Source: Janthinobacterium sp. UMAB-56 (GTDB lineage Bacteria > Pseudomonadota > Gammaproteobacteria > Burkholderiales > Burkholderiaceae_D). From it: DNA of 44,601 nucleotides. Within the stretch, counting starts at the first letter, position 1. Each line of letters opens with the position of its first letter. Where the stretch lies: the NCBI RefSeq assembly GCF_900095265.1, contig NZ_LT607664.1, positions 49,332 to 93,932 of the forward strand. Direction: 5' to 3'. Of the stretch, positions 7,541 through 17,018 are shown piece after piece. A model generated the notes under the pieces. The model made no database searches. It was not told the origin of the DNA and saw only the letters and a list, made by a program, of their open reading frames with translations. The translations under genes and the position numbers were made by a program.

Positions 7541-7576
7541 CGGCAGCTGCGCTCCCGGCAAGGGGCGCGGCTGCCG
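7541..7576 (+). promoter_or_regulatory. Strong intercistronic hairpin upstream of the sugar-binding protein gene
   Basis: Bases 7541-7555 pair with 7562-7576 in a 15-bp stem (CGGCAGC / GCTGCCG at the base, two G-T wobbles) with a 6-base loop. No T-tract follows, so it is not a classical terminator. Such hairpins between an enzyme gene and a solute-binding-protein gene typically stabilise or process the mRNA so the binding protein is made in excess (inference). Confidence 0.6.
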
Positions 7577-7637
7577 GCAACAGCACGAATATAAGCGACG
7601 GCAAGGGCATGTACCCGCGCCGCAGACTCATGGACAT

Positions 7638-7657
7638 TGGAGCCTCGCGCTCCAGGA
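7638..7657 (+). promoter_or_regulatory. Small hairpin next to the binding-protein ribosome-binding site
   Basis: TGGAGC-ctcgc-GCTCCA forms a perfect 6-bp stem whose last base touches the AGGA ribosome-binding site (7654-7657) ahead of the ATG at 7663. It could tune translation initiation or stability. It also supports 7663 as the start rather than the upstream in-frame ATG at 7609. Confidence 0.45.
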
Positions 7658-7662
7658 TAAAA

Positions 7663-8922
7663 ATGACGATCAAGAGACTGTTGGCGGTTGTTGCCTGCGC
7701 GGGCCTGCTCGCGCCGCAGGCACGGGCTGCCGAGAAAATCGAATTCTGGACCTTCAGCATGAAGCCCAAGTTCACGCCGTATTTCAATGCGGTGGTGGCG
7801 CGCTATGAGGCGCAGAATCCCGACGTCAAGATCGAATGGATAGACTTTCCGTGGGACATCATCCAGACCAAGCTGGTCACGCGCATCGTGGCCGGCACGC
7901 CGCCAGCGCTGGTCAGCCTGAACGTGCCATGGGCCGACGAATTTGCGCGCGACGGTTTGCTCACGCCCGTCGATGCCCTGATCAAGCAAGCGCGCGCCAG
8001 TTACATTCCCAGCGCCCTGGACGACTTGCGCTTCAAGGGTCACACCTACGGTTTTCCCATGTACAGCAATGTCGCGGTGATCGCCTTCAATACCGCCATT
8101 TTCAGGCAGGCGGGCCTCACGCGCGGCCCCACCAGCCTCGATGAACAACTGGCGTTCGCGCGCCAGATCGCGCAACGCACGGGCAAGGCCGGCATCGCCC
8201 CCGCCCTCTCGAAAATCGATGGCCTGTTCATGCAGCAGGGCCTGGCAGTCATCACCGACAACCGCGCCGTCTTCAATTCGCCGCAGCACGTGGCGCTGGT
8301 ACAGAAACTGGCCGACACCTACAAGGTCGGTGGTTTGTTGAAGGAGAGCCTGTTCGCCGAAGATAATTTTCCGGCCGTGATCGACGCCTACAAGGGCGGC
8401 CGCCTGGGCATGCTGCTGGCGCCGCCGACTGCCATGCAGCGCATCCGCGGCGACGCGAAAGACATCTACGCCATCACCGACGTGGCGCCCGCGCCGCTGG
8501 GCCCGACCGGTATCGCCGATGGCGGCTGGCTGGTGCACTTCGCCATTCCGAAAGGCGTGCCGGCGCGTTTGCTGCCGTCGGTCGGCAAGTTCGCGCGCTT
8601 CCTGACGAACGACGACAACCAGCTGGCTTTCGCCAGGCAGGCCAGCGTCTTTCCCACCACCGTCAAGGCAGCGGCCGACCCGTTTTTTCTATCCACGCCG
8701 CAGAACGCGGGCGCGGCCGAAAAGGCGGTGGCCGCCGGTGCCCTGTCGATGGGCCACTCGCGCACCTTGTACGTGGCTGGCATCGATGACTACGACGAAT
8801 TGCGCCGCTCGCTGGTGAAGGCCGTCGAAGCGGGCGTGACGGGCAAGCAGGATGTCAAGCAGGCGCTGGACCAGGCCGTCGCCATCTGGAACCGCAAGCT
8901 GGCCACCCTGCCGCGCCACTGA
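7663..8922 (+). CDS. ABC transporter sugar-binding protein
   Basis: A 419-residue family 1 extracellular solute-binding protein (MalE/UgpB class). It starts with a signal peptide, MTIKRLLAVVACAGLLAPQARA, cleaved most likely before AEKIEFW; a lipobox reading (VVAC) is possible but the hydrophobic stretch before that Cys is short. The mature start with an FWTFSMKP segment and the later YGFPMYSNVAVIAFN and DGGWLVHFAIPKG segments are typical of the class. It binds a sugar in the periplasm for the two permeases encoded next. Position in the nag operon suggests GlcNAc, chitobiose or another chitooligosaccharide (inference). AGGA five bases before 7663 fixes the start; a longer frame from 7609 would spoil the signal peptide. 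Eight bases separate it from the first permease gene. Confidence 0.9.
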   Translation: MTIKRLLAVVACAGLLAPQARAAEKIEFWTFSMKPKFTPYFNAVVARYEAQNPDVKIEWIDFPWDIIQTKLVTRIVAGTPPALVSLNVPWADEFARDGLLTPVDALIKQARASYIPSALDDLRFKGHTYGFPMYSNVAVIAFNTAIFRQAGLTRGPTSLDEQLAFARQIAQRTGKAGIAPALSKIDGLFMQQGLAVITDNRAVFNSPQHVALVQKLADTYKVGGLLKESLFAEDNFPAVIDAYKGGRLGMLLAPPTAMQRIRGDAKDIYAITDVAPAPLGPTGIADGGWLVHFAIPKGVPARLLPSVGKFARFLTNDDNQLAFARQASVFPTTVKAAADPFFLSTPQNAGAAEKAVAAGALSMGHSRTLYVAGIDDYDELRRSLVKAVEAGVTGKQDVKQALDQAVAIWNRKLATLPRH

Positions 8923-8929
8923 GGACACC

Positions 8930-9799
8930 ATGAAACTCGCCCACCGCCACACCCTGCAAGCCTGGCTGTTCCTGACCCCGGCCCTGCTGCTGCTGGCCGC
9001 CTTTTCCTTCTGGCCCGTCGGCTACGGCTCCGTGCTGGCCTTCACCGACTACAGCCTGATACGCGAGACGCGCTTCGTCGGCCTGGATAACTTCCGCTAC
9101 ATCTTCAACAACGAGATGTTCGTCTCGGGCCTGAAAAACTCGCTGATATTCCTGCTGATGGTGCCCTTCGTGCAAGTGGGCGCCATCGTGCTGGCCGTGC
9201 TGGTGAACAACCGCCTGCCCGGCATCCGTTTATTCCGCGCCGCCTTCTACGTGCCGGTAGTGACCACCGTGTCCGTGGTCGGCATCATGTGGGGCTTCAT
9301 GTTCCACGAACAGGGCGCGCTGAACTACGTGATGATGACGTTAAAGCTGGTGAACGCGCCCGTGGGCTGGCTGACGAACGATAGCCTGGCCCTGTTTGCC
9401 GTCATGTTCGTCACCCTGTGGCGCGGCCTGGGCTGGTACATGGTGATGTACCTGGCGGCGCTGCAAGCCATCCCGTCAGACATGCAGGAAGCGGCCATGC
9501 TCGATGGCGCCAACCGCTGGCAGCGTTTCTGGAAAATCACCGTGCCGATGCTGCGCCCGACCATCATGCTGTGCTCCATCCTGTCCGTGCTGGCAGCCTT
9601 GAAGGCATACCAGGAAGTCGATGTTCTGACGCAGGGCGGGCCGATGAATTCCACCTTCACGGCGCTGTACTACGCCTACGACCAGGGCCTCAAGCACTTG
9701 AAACTGCCGCGCGCACTGGCGGCCAGTTTCGTCGTCTCGCTGTTCTGCATAGCCATCGCCCTGCTGTGCCTGCGCTATTTGAAACCCAAGCACCGCTGA
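8930..9799 (+). CDS. ABC sugar transporter permease 1 (MalF/UgpA type)
   Basis: A 289-residue inner-membrane permease with about six transmembrane segments, starting with LQAWLFLTPALLLLAAFSFWPV. The EAA loop that contacts the ATPase is visible as EAAMLDGANRWQRFWKITVP at about residues 183-202. It forms the import channel with the next gene product. The start at 8930 follows the binding-protein stop by seven bases with GAGGA nearby. Substrate is inferred from context to be an amino sugar or chitooligosaccharide. Confidence 0.92.
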   Translation: MKLAHRHTLQAWLFLTPALLLLAAFSFWPVGYGSVLAFTDYSLIRETRFVGLDNFRYIFNNEMFVSGLKNSLIFLLMVPFVQVGAIVLAVLVNNRLPGIRLFRAAFYVPVVTTVSVVGIMWGFMFHEQGALNYVMMTLKLVNAPVGWLTNDSLALFAVMFVTLWRGLGWYMVMYLAALQAIPSDMQEAAMLDGANRWQRFWKITVPMLRPTIMLCSILSVLAALKAYQEVDVLTQGGPMNSTFTALYYAYDQGLKHLKLPRALAASFVVSLFCIAIALLCLRYLKPKHR

Positions 9800-9805
9800 C
9801 AGGCA

Positions 9806-10648
9806 ATGACCATGAAAATCCGCTCCCGCCCCCTGAAAACGCGCCTGCCGATAGCAGGCCACTATGCCGTGCTGTGCGCGATCGCCGTCATCTGCGTCTT
9901 CCCGTTCTGGTGGACCCTGGTGACGGCCATCTCCACGGAAGGCAATATCTTCGCCTTTCCACCCACCTTCTGGCCGAAGGCGCCATCCTTCGACAACTTC
10001 ATCGAAGTCTTCCAGGCCATCCCGATCTGGTCCTTCTTCAAGAACTCGGTGCTGATCGCCGTATTTACCGTGTTCTGGAAACTGCTGCTGTGTTCACTGG
10101 CCGCGTATCCGCTGGCGCGCCTGAAATTTCGCGGCCGCAAACTCGTGTTCGGCCTGATCCTGGCCACCCTGGTGCTGCCCTCGGAAGTGAACTTCCTCGT
10201 CAACTTCATCACCATCACGCAAATGAGCCTGGTCGACACCTACACGGGCGTGATCCTGCCCAACGTGGTGACGGCCGTGGCCATTTTGCTGCTCAAGCAG
10301 GCGTTCGAGGAAGTGCCACAAGACTTGATCGACGCGGCGCGTGTCGATGGCGCCACCGAATGGGTCATCTTCAGCCGCATCATGCTGCCGTTGATTACGC
10401 CATGGCTGGCCACCGTCGGCATCCTGACGGCTGTCGAATCGTGGAATGAATACATCTGGCCCTCCATCGTCATGAGCAAGCCCGATGAATTCCCGCTTTC
10501 TGTCGGCGTGCTGTATTTGCGCGGCACCTTCGGCAGCAGCACGCGCGTGATCGCCGCCGGCACCCTGATCACCATCGTGCCGACCCTGCTCGCCTTCCTG
10601 TTTACCCAACGCTTTTTCATGCGCGGCATGGACGGCGCAGTCAAATGA
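9806..10648 (+). CDS. ABC sugar transporter permease 2 (MalG/UgpE type)
   Basis: A 280-residue membrane permease, the partner of the preceding gene. It has an N-terminal membrane segment (YAVLCAIAVICVFPFWWTLVTAIS) and the EAA loop DAARVDGATEWVIFSRIMLP at about residues 174-193. The C-terminal RFFMRGMDGAVK is typical of MalG-type carbohydrate permeases. The start could be 9806 or the ATG at 9812, which is better spaced (eight bases) from the AGG at 9801. The stop overlaps an in-frame ATG of the downstream MFS gene, so the genes are co-transcribed. Confidence 0.92.
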   Translation: MTMKIRSRPLKTRLPIAGHYAVLCAIAVICVFPFWWTLVTAISTEGNIFAFPPTFWPKAPSFDNFIEVFQAIPIWSFFKNSVLIAVFTVFWKLLLCSLAAYPLARLKFRGRKLVFGLILATLVLPSEVNFLVNFITITQMSLVDTYTGVILPNVVTAVAILLLKQAFEEVPQDLIDAARVDGATEWVIFSRIMLPLITPWLATVGILTAVESWNEYIWPSIVMSKPDEFPLSVGVLYLRGTFGSSTRVIAAGTLITIVPTLLAFLFTQRFFMRGMDGAVK

Positions 10649-10674
10649 AAACGTCTCTCGATAAGGAAGCTTCC

Positions 10675-12003
10675 ATGCACGACAAGCGCATCAGCATCAG
10701 CAAAAAAGTACGCAGCCCGATCTCCTGGGTACCGACCTTGTACTTCGCCCAGGGCCTGCCGTTTTACGCCGTGGCCCTGGTGGCCGGCCTGATGTTCAAG
10801 AGCCTGGGCGTGCCGAACGACCAGATCGCCCGCTGGACGGGCCTGATCGGCTTTGCCTGGGTCTTCAAGTCGCTGTGGAGCCCCTTCCTGGAACTGGCGT
10901 CGAGCAAGAAGACCATGGTGGTGCTGTTCCAGTTCGCCGGTGGCCTGAGCCTGGGCCTGATCGCGCTGGCCCTGCAAACGCCGCTGTGGTTTGCCGCCTG
11001 CATCGCCGTGCTGTTCGTCGCTGCGCTGGCGTCGTCCACGCACGACATCGTCTGCGACGGCCTGTATATCGCCAGCCTGTCGAACAAGCAGCAGGCGGCC
11101 TACGCGGGCTGGCAAGGTGCCTTCTTCAATGCGGGCAAATTCATTTCGCTGGGCGGCCTGGTGATCCTGGCCGGCTACCTGGAGCAAAAAATCGGCATCA
11201 AGCCGGCTTGGTCGGTGATCTTCCTGATCATCGGCGCCATGATGCTGTCGCTGGCCGCCTACCACCTGTGGGCGCTGCCACAGGTGCGCAACGCAGCGGT
11301 GGCCGACAAGAGCGTGGCCGGCATCAGCCGCACCCTGTGGGACGTGCTGGTGGACTTCCTGAAAAAGCCTGGCATCTGGGGCATGATCGCCTTCATCATC
11401 CTGTTTCGCGCCGGCGAGGCGCAGGTGCAAACCATCGGCCCGCTGTTCCTGCGCGAAGCGCGCGAATTGGGCGGACTGGGCCTGTCGACGACGGAAGTGG
11501 GCGCCGTGTACGGCACGGCAGGCACCGTGGCCTTCTTGCTGGGCAGCATAGGCGGCGGCTATTTCACCTCCTGGCTGGGCCTGAAGCGCGCCATGTTCTT
11601 CCTGATCCTGGCCATGAACTTGCCGAACCTGGTGTTCTACTACCTGAGCCACAGCATGCCCACCGATCTGACCCTGATCACGGCCGCGCTCAGCGTGGAG
11701 ATGTTCGGCTATGGCTTCGGCTTTGTCGGCCTGATCCTGTTCATGATGCAGGTGGTCTCCGTGGGCAAATACCAGACGGCCCACTATGCGTTTGCCACCG
11801 GCGTGATGCAGCTGGGCTTTGTGCTGTTCAAGATGATCAGCGGCGACATCCAGACGGCGCTCGGCTACAAGAGCTTTTTCCTGTGGGTGCTGGTGTCGGC
11901 CGTGCCCGTATTGATCCTGTCGCGCTTCATGCGTATCGGACCGAAGGCTCCTTCCGACCAAGCTGACGCCGGCGCCACATCCGCGCCGGCCAGCGCCAGC
12001 TAG
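10675..12003 (+). CDS. MFS transporter, AmpG/PAT-like
   Basis: A 442-residue protein with about 12 transmembrane segments. PTLYFAQGLPFYAV near the start, STHDIVCDGLYIASL and RAGEAQVQTIGPLFLREA are reminiscent of AmpG and the peptide-acetyl-CoA transporter branch of the major facilitator superfamily. AmpG imports GlcNAc-anhydromuropeptides; here the context suggests a permease for GlcNAc, chitobiose or muropeptide-like sugars. The chosen start has AAGGA eight bases upstream; an in-frame ATG at 10645 overlaps the permease stop (ATGA) but lacks a good ribosome-binding site. It sits between the ABC permease and ABC ATPase genes, an unusual position for an unrelated carrier. Function is inferred and the substrate is not known. 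Confidence 0.8.
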   Translation: MHDKRISISKKVRSPISWVPTLYFAQGLPFYAVALVAGLMFKSLGVPNDQIARWTGLIGFAWVFKSLWSPFLELASSKKTMVVLFQFAGGLSLGLIALALQTPLWFAACIAVLFVAALASSTHDIVCDGLYIASLSNKQQAAYAGWQGAFFNAGKFISLGGLVILAGYLEQKIGIKPAWSVIFLIIGAMMLSLAAYHLWALPQVRNAAVADKSVAGISRTLWDVLVDFLKKPGIWGMIAFIILFRAGEAQVQTIGPLFLREARELGGLGLSTTEVGAVYGTAGTVAFLLGSIGGGYFTSWLGLKRAMFFLILAMNLPNLVFYYLSHSMPTDLTLITAALSVEMFGYGFGFVGLILFMMQVVSVGKYQTAHYAFATGVMQLGFVLFKMISGDIQTALGYKSFFLWVLVSAVPVLILSRFMRIGPKAPSDQADAGATSAPASAS

Positions 12004-12017
12004 GATAGAACCACCTC

Positions 12018-13151
<1,134 letters not shown>

Positions 13152-13310
13152 CAATAGCCGCTCTGTAACATGCCACTTCTGTTTGACTTATGCAGGCAGA
13201 CTGGCAGAATGTGTTTTTTCAAGCTTCCTTGCCCCTCTGGCAATGCCACTGCACGATGTTGCGGCTGCCAGTGCCGGTGCGTATTTTTGTTATTGATTGA
13301 AAGATAACCC

Positions 13311-14627
13311 ATGTCCCAATTCCGCCTTGCCCGTCTCAGCCTGATCCTGGCCGCCATCGGTCTGAATGTCCTGCCTGCCCTGTCGCATGCGCAGGATGCA
13401 AAACCTGCGGCCGCCGCCGGTGCCCCTGCCGTAGCCCCGGCCGACACGGTGCGCCCTGAAGTGTTCAAACTGCTCGATCCGACCGTCGTGAAGGCATCGA
13501 TGGATGCCAAAAACTACGCCGACGTGCAAAGCCGCATCGACCAGGCTGCCGCCATTCCAGCCTTGACGCCCTACGAATTGTTTGTGCTGAACCGCCTGCG
13601 CGTGGCGCTGGCATCGACCACGAACAATGCCCCCATGGCCATGACGGCGCTGGAAGCGGTGATCGAATCGGGCAAGCTGGACAAGAAAGCCCAAGGCGAC
13701 TTCATCCAGGCGCTGGCGAACTACCACTACAACGCCAAGGATTACCCGAACGCCATCAAATGGTTTACCCGCTACCAGACGGAAACGGGCGACGTGGCCA
13801 CCGTGCGTCCCTACATCATCCGCGCCTACTACTTCAGCAATGATTTTGCGCGCGCGAAACAGGAACTGATGGCCGATGTGACGGCCAAGCAGCAAGCGGG
13901 CAAGACGCCGACCATCGAAGAACTGCAATTGCTGGCCAACACAGGATCGAAAAGCAAGGATCCGGCCACCTACCTGATCGCCATGGAAAACCTGGTGCGC
14001 TACTACCCGTCGGACGACTACTGGAGCGACCTGCTGGGCCGTTTGCAAGGCAAGGCCGGTTATTCGGACCGCTTCGCGCTGGACGTGCTGCGCCTGCAAT
14101 TCCAGGCCGTCGCTACCATGCCGCCTCAGGACTACAGCGACATGGCGGAAATCGCCCTGCAAAACGCCTTCCCGACGGAAGCGAAAAAAGTCCTCGACGC
14201 CGGCTATGCCAAGGGCGTGCTGGGCACGGGCGCGAATGCTGCCAAGCACAAGAAACTGCGCGACCAGGCCAACAAGGCTGCCGCCGACGATGCGAAAAAC
14301 ATCGCCAGCGGCGAAGCGTCGGCCATGAAAAGCAAGGACGGCACGGGCTTGACCAACCTGGGCTACGCCTTCGTGACGATGGACCAGTTCGACAAAGGTA
14401 TTGACCTGATCCAGAAAGGCATCGCCAAGGGCGGCCTGAAGCGCCCAGAAGACGCCAAGCTGCGCCTCGGCTATTCCTACGCCATGGCCGGCAAGAAAGA
14501 CGATGCCATCAAGGTGCTGGAAACCGTCAAGGGCAGCGATGGCGTGAGCGATCTGGCCCGTTACTGGATACTGTGGCTGAACCGTCCTGCCACCCCAGCG
14601 GCAGCACCGGCGGCAGCGGCACAGTAA
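13311..14627 (+). CDS. Secreted protein with TPR-like helical repeats
   Basis: A 438-residue protein with an N-terminal signal peptide (hydrophobic LSLILAAIGLNVLPALSHA, cleavage before QDAKPA), an Ala/Pro-rich linker, and then an all-helical body. Several stretches have TPR character, for example GDFIQALANYHYNAKDYPNAIKWF (shortened here in description) around residues 127-150 and TNLGYAFVTMDQFDKGIDLI near residue 350. A periplasmic location is predicted. It follows the ABC ATPase gene after a 159-base gap that may hold a weak promoter (TTGACT near 13186), and a strong terminator follows it. Such proteins scaffold protein-protein contacts; a role in chitin uptake is only suggested by position. 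I do not recognise a specific family. Confidence 0.75.
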   Translation: MSQFRLARLSLILAAIGLNVLPALSHAQDAKPAAAAGAPAVAPADTVRPEVFKLLDPTVVKASMDAKNYADVQSRIDQAAAIPALTPYELFVLNRLRVALASTTNNAPMAMTALEAVIESGKLDKKAQGDFIQALANYHYNAKDYPNAIKWFTRYQTETGDVATVRPYIIRAYYFSNDFARAKQELMADVTAKQQAGKTPTIEELQLLANTGSKSKDPATYLIAMENLVRYYPSDDYWSDLLGRLQGKAGYSDRFALDVLRLQFQAVATMPPQDYSDMAEIALQNAFPTEAKKVLDAGYAKGVLGTGANAAKHKKLRDQANKAAADDAKNIASGEASAMKSKDGTGLTNLGYAFVTMDQFDKGIDLIQKGIAKGGLKRPEDAKLRLGYSYAMAGKKDDAIKVLETVKGSDGVSDLARYWILWLNRPATPAAAPAAAAQ

Positions 14628-14652
14628 TTCTTGCTCACGCAAGCACGCGCAA

Positions 14653-14688
14653 AGCGGTTCCCGGTCCAGGCCGGGGCTGCTTTTTTTT
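14653..14688 (+). terminator. Rho-independent terminator after the helical-repeat protein gene
   Basis: A GC-rich hairpin (AGC..TTCCCGG / CCGGGGCTGCT around 14654-14681) is followed directly by eight T residues. It should end the nag/transport transcript shortly before the next gene at 14704. Confidence 0.85.
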
Positions 14689-14703
14689 CGACCTTTTCCT
14701 TCC

Positions 14704-15909
14704 ATGCCGCCAGCCACCGCCACCGCCACCGAACGATTGACCAGCCTGGACGCCTTTCGCGGCTTCGTGATCATCACCATGATCTGGGTCAACTACCTGG
14801 CCGGCATGCCCGGCATTGCTTATTGGCTTGAACATACGGGACCGCGTGCCGACGGCATCACCATGCCCGACCTGGTCTTTCCCGGCTTTCTGTTCATGGT
14901 GGGCATGGCCATTCCGCTGGCCTTGCAACGCCATTGCGGCCACGTCACGCCAGCCTTGCTGGGACGCCTGCTGTGGCGCTCCGCCAGCCTGATGCTGGCC
15001 GGCGTGGTGCTGGCGAATGCATACCGCTACGATGCGCAGGCGGTGCTGCTGCCGCAGGCCGTGTCGCACTCCGTCTATTTCCTGCTGTTTTACAGCGCCA
15101 TGATACTGCTGTGGCGCCAGGGCGCGGGCAAGCTTGAGCTGGCTGCCGGCGGCGCCTTGATGCTGTTCCTGCTGGCGACCTTCCGCGGCGAATTGAATGC
15201 GGAATTTTCCAGCACCTGGCTGCAACCGTCGTGGTGGGGCATCCTCGGCATGATAGGCTGGTCCTACCTGCTGTGCAGCCTGATGTACCTGATGTGCCAG
15301 GGCAACGGCACGGCGCTGATGGGCGTATTTGCCCTGCTGATCGCGCTGTACATGGGCGGTACGGCGGGCAGCCTGGATTTCCTGCCGGCTGGCGTGAACG
15401 CCATCGTCAATGTGCCGCAGGTGCTCGGTTCGACGGCGGCCAATGTAATGGCCGGCACCCTGGTGGGCCAGCTATTCCTGCGCGGCGCGGCCCTGAGCCA
15501 TGCCCAGCGCATCCGTTTCATGGCATGGTTCGCGCTGGGCCTGCTGGCGGCCGGCCTGCTGCTGCGGCCCTACCACCACATCAACAAGATCGCGGCGACG
15601 CAATCCTACACGCTCGTGTGCAGCGCCCTCATCCTGGCCCTGTTCCTCGTGTTTTACATCGTCATCGACGTGTGGCGCTGGCGCGCGTGGGCGGTGGTGC
15701 TATTGCCCGCCGGTACCAATGCCCTGTTCGCCTACATCGTGCCCGACCTGTGGCAGCAACTGGCGGCCGTACTGCACCTGCCGCGCTTCTGGTGGCCCTA
15801 CCTGGAAACGGGCGGCGCGGCCGGCCTGTGGAATGCCGCCGCCGTCACCGCCCTGATGCTGCTGTTCACCGCCCTGGCCACGCGTTACGGCCTGAAGCTG
15901 AAGTTCTAG
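14704..15909 (+). CDS. nagX: NagX/DUF5009-type membrane protein, copy 1
   Basis: A 401-residue polytopic membrane protein of the family related to heparan-alpha-glucosaminide N-acetyltransferase (DUF5009, YeiB/acyltransferase-like). The N-terminal signature TSLDAFRGFVIITMIWVN and the MPDLVFPGFLFMVGMAIP segment are characteristic. In chitin-utilisation loci such proteins are called NagX and are thought to act in transport or acetyl transfer to amino sugars at the inner membrane; the biochemical role is not settled. The gene converges with a paralogue on the other strand, and the two stop codons share the palindrome CTAG at 15906-15909. A strong terminator lies just upstream, so it either has its own promoter or depends on read-through. 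Confidence 0.8.
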   Translation: MPPATATATERLTSLDAFRGFVIITMIWVNYLAGMPGIAYWLEHTGPRADGITMPDLVFPGFLFMVGMAIPLALQRHCGHVTPALLGRLLWRSASLMLAGVVLANAYRYDAQAVLLPQAVSHSVYFLLFYSAMILLWRQGAGKLELAAGGALMLFLLATFRGELNAEFSSTWLQPSWWGILGMIGWSYLLCSLMYLMCQGNGTALMGVFALLIALYMGGTAGSLDFLPAGVNAIVNVPQVLGSTAANVMAGTLVGQLFLRGAALSHAQRIRFMAWFALGLLAAGLLLRPYHHINKIAATQSYTLVCSALILALFLVFYIVIDVWRWRAWAVVLLPAGTNALFAYIVPDLWQQLAAVLHLPRFWWPYLETGGAAGLWNAAAVTALMLLFTALATRYGLKLKF

Positions 15910-17018
15910 ACTTTGATATAAATCTTGCGCTTGTCCATGGCGTAGGCGATCAGCCAGCACAGCAGCATGAAACTGACGGCAAACAGCAGCGAGCCCACGC
16001 GCGCCGGCGCCCAGCCCGTGAACCACTGCTGATACAGCCACTGGTACAGATTGCCGCCACCGATGCGCACGGTAAAGGCGATGATCACCAGCACTTCCGA
16101 GACCAGGTAAATGAACAGGGTGTTCTTGCCGAAGACTTCAAAAAAATACGTCCAGCCCGTGATCTTGCGCACGTCGATGAGGAACATCAGCAGCGCCAGC
16201 AGCAGCAAATCCAGGCCGATGCCCAGCATCACGTAAGAGCTGGTCCAGAGTTTCTTGTTGATCGGAAACACCTCATTCCAGCATAGCGCCACGACCACGC
16301 AGAGTGCACCGGCCACGGCCAGTTGCCCCAAGCGGTAGCGCAGTTGCGCCGGCGCCGTCTGGCGCAAAAAACTGCCCGCCAGGTAACCGGCGATCACGTT
16401 GACGATAGACGGCAAGGTGCCAAGCACGCCTTCCGGATCGAAGGCGAGGCCTTCGCCGTGGTACAGGTGGCTGTCACCCAGCAGGATCAGATCGAGCTTG
16501 GCCGGCGCGTTGCCATGCAAGCTGTAGTCGCCCCAGGTCGCCAGGATGGCCCAGTAGACCAGCAAGGCGCAGGCGCTGAAGAGCAACGCGCCCCGCGCCT
16601 TCCAGTAATGCAAAATCAGCGCGGCGGCCAGGTAGCACACGGCGATGCGCTGCAGCACGCCGGGAATGCGCGTCTGCGACAGCGGCGACCAGGCGAACTG
16701 GCCCGCATCGTCGAGCTTGAAGAAAGGGAACCAGTACAGCAGGAAGCCGAGTAAAAAGATCAGTGCGCTGCGCTTGCACAGCTTGGCCAGCACGGCGCCA
16801 TGGCCCAGGTTTTCATACTTGCCCAGCGCAAAGGCCAGCGCATTGCCGACGACAAACAAAAAGCTGGGAAAGACCAGGTCCGTCACAGTAAAGCCATGCC
16901 ATTCGGCATGCAGGAGGGGCGCATACACGCTGCCCCAGTCGCCGGGCGTATTGACGACGATCATCAGGGCGACGGTCAGGCCGCGCAGGACGTCGAGGGC
17001 GAGGTAGCGCTGGTTCAT
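15906..17018 (-). CDS. nagX: NagX/DUF5009-type membrane protein, copy 2
   Basis: A 370-residue membrane protein paralogous to the convergent gene: LALDVLRGLTVALMIVVN at the N-terminus and VTDLVFPSFLFVVGNALAF match the corresponding segments of copy 1. About ten hydrophobic segments are visible. It is the shorter, more typical NagX. It is translated from an ATG that overlaps the stop codon of the chitinase gene (ATGA at 17015-17018), so chitinase and this protein form a coupled two-gene unit. That pairing supports a role in handling GlcNAc or chitooligosaccharides released by the chitinase. The exact reaction is unknown. Confidence 0.85.
   Translation of the reverse strand: MNQRYLALDVLRGLTVALMIVVNTPGDWGSVYAPLLHAEWHGFTVTDLVFPSFLFVVGNALAFALGKYENLGHGAVLAKLCKRSALIFLLGFLLYWFPFFKLDDAGQFAWSPLSQTRIPGVLQRIAVCYLAAALILHYWKARGALLFSACALLVYWAILATWGDYSLHGNAPAKLDLILLGDSHLYHGEGLAFDPEGVLGTLPSIVNVIAGYLAGSFLRQTAPAQLRYRLGQLAVAGALCVVVALCWNEVFPINKKLWTSSYVMLGIGLDLLLLALLMFLIDVRKITGWTYFFEVFGKNTLFIYLVSEVLVIIAFTVRIGGGNLYQWLYQQWFTGWAPARVGSLLFAVSFMLLCWLIAYAMDKRKIYIKV

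Noticed and set aside
10240..11961. 573-codon minus-strand open frame opposite the permease and MFS genes
   Set aside because: Gln/His/Arg-rich shadow of membrane-protein genes, with no ribosome-binding site or motif.
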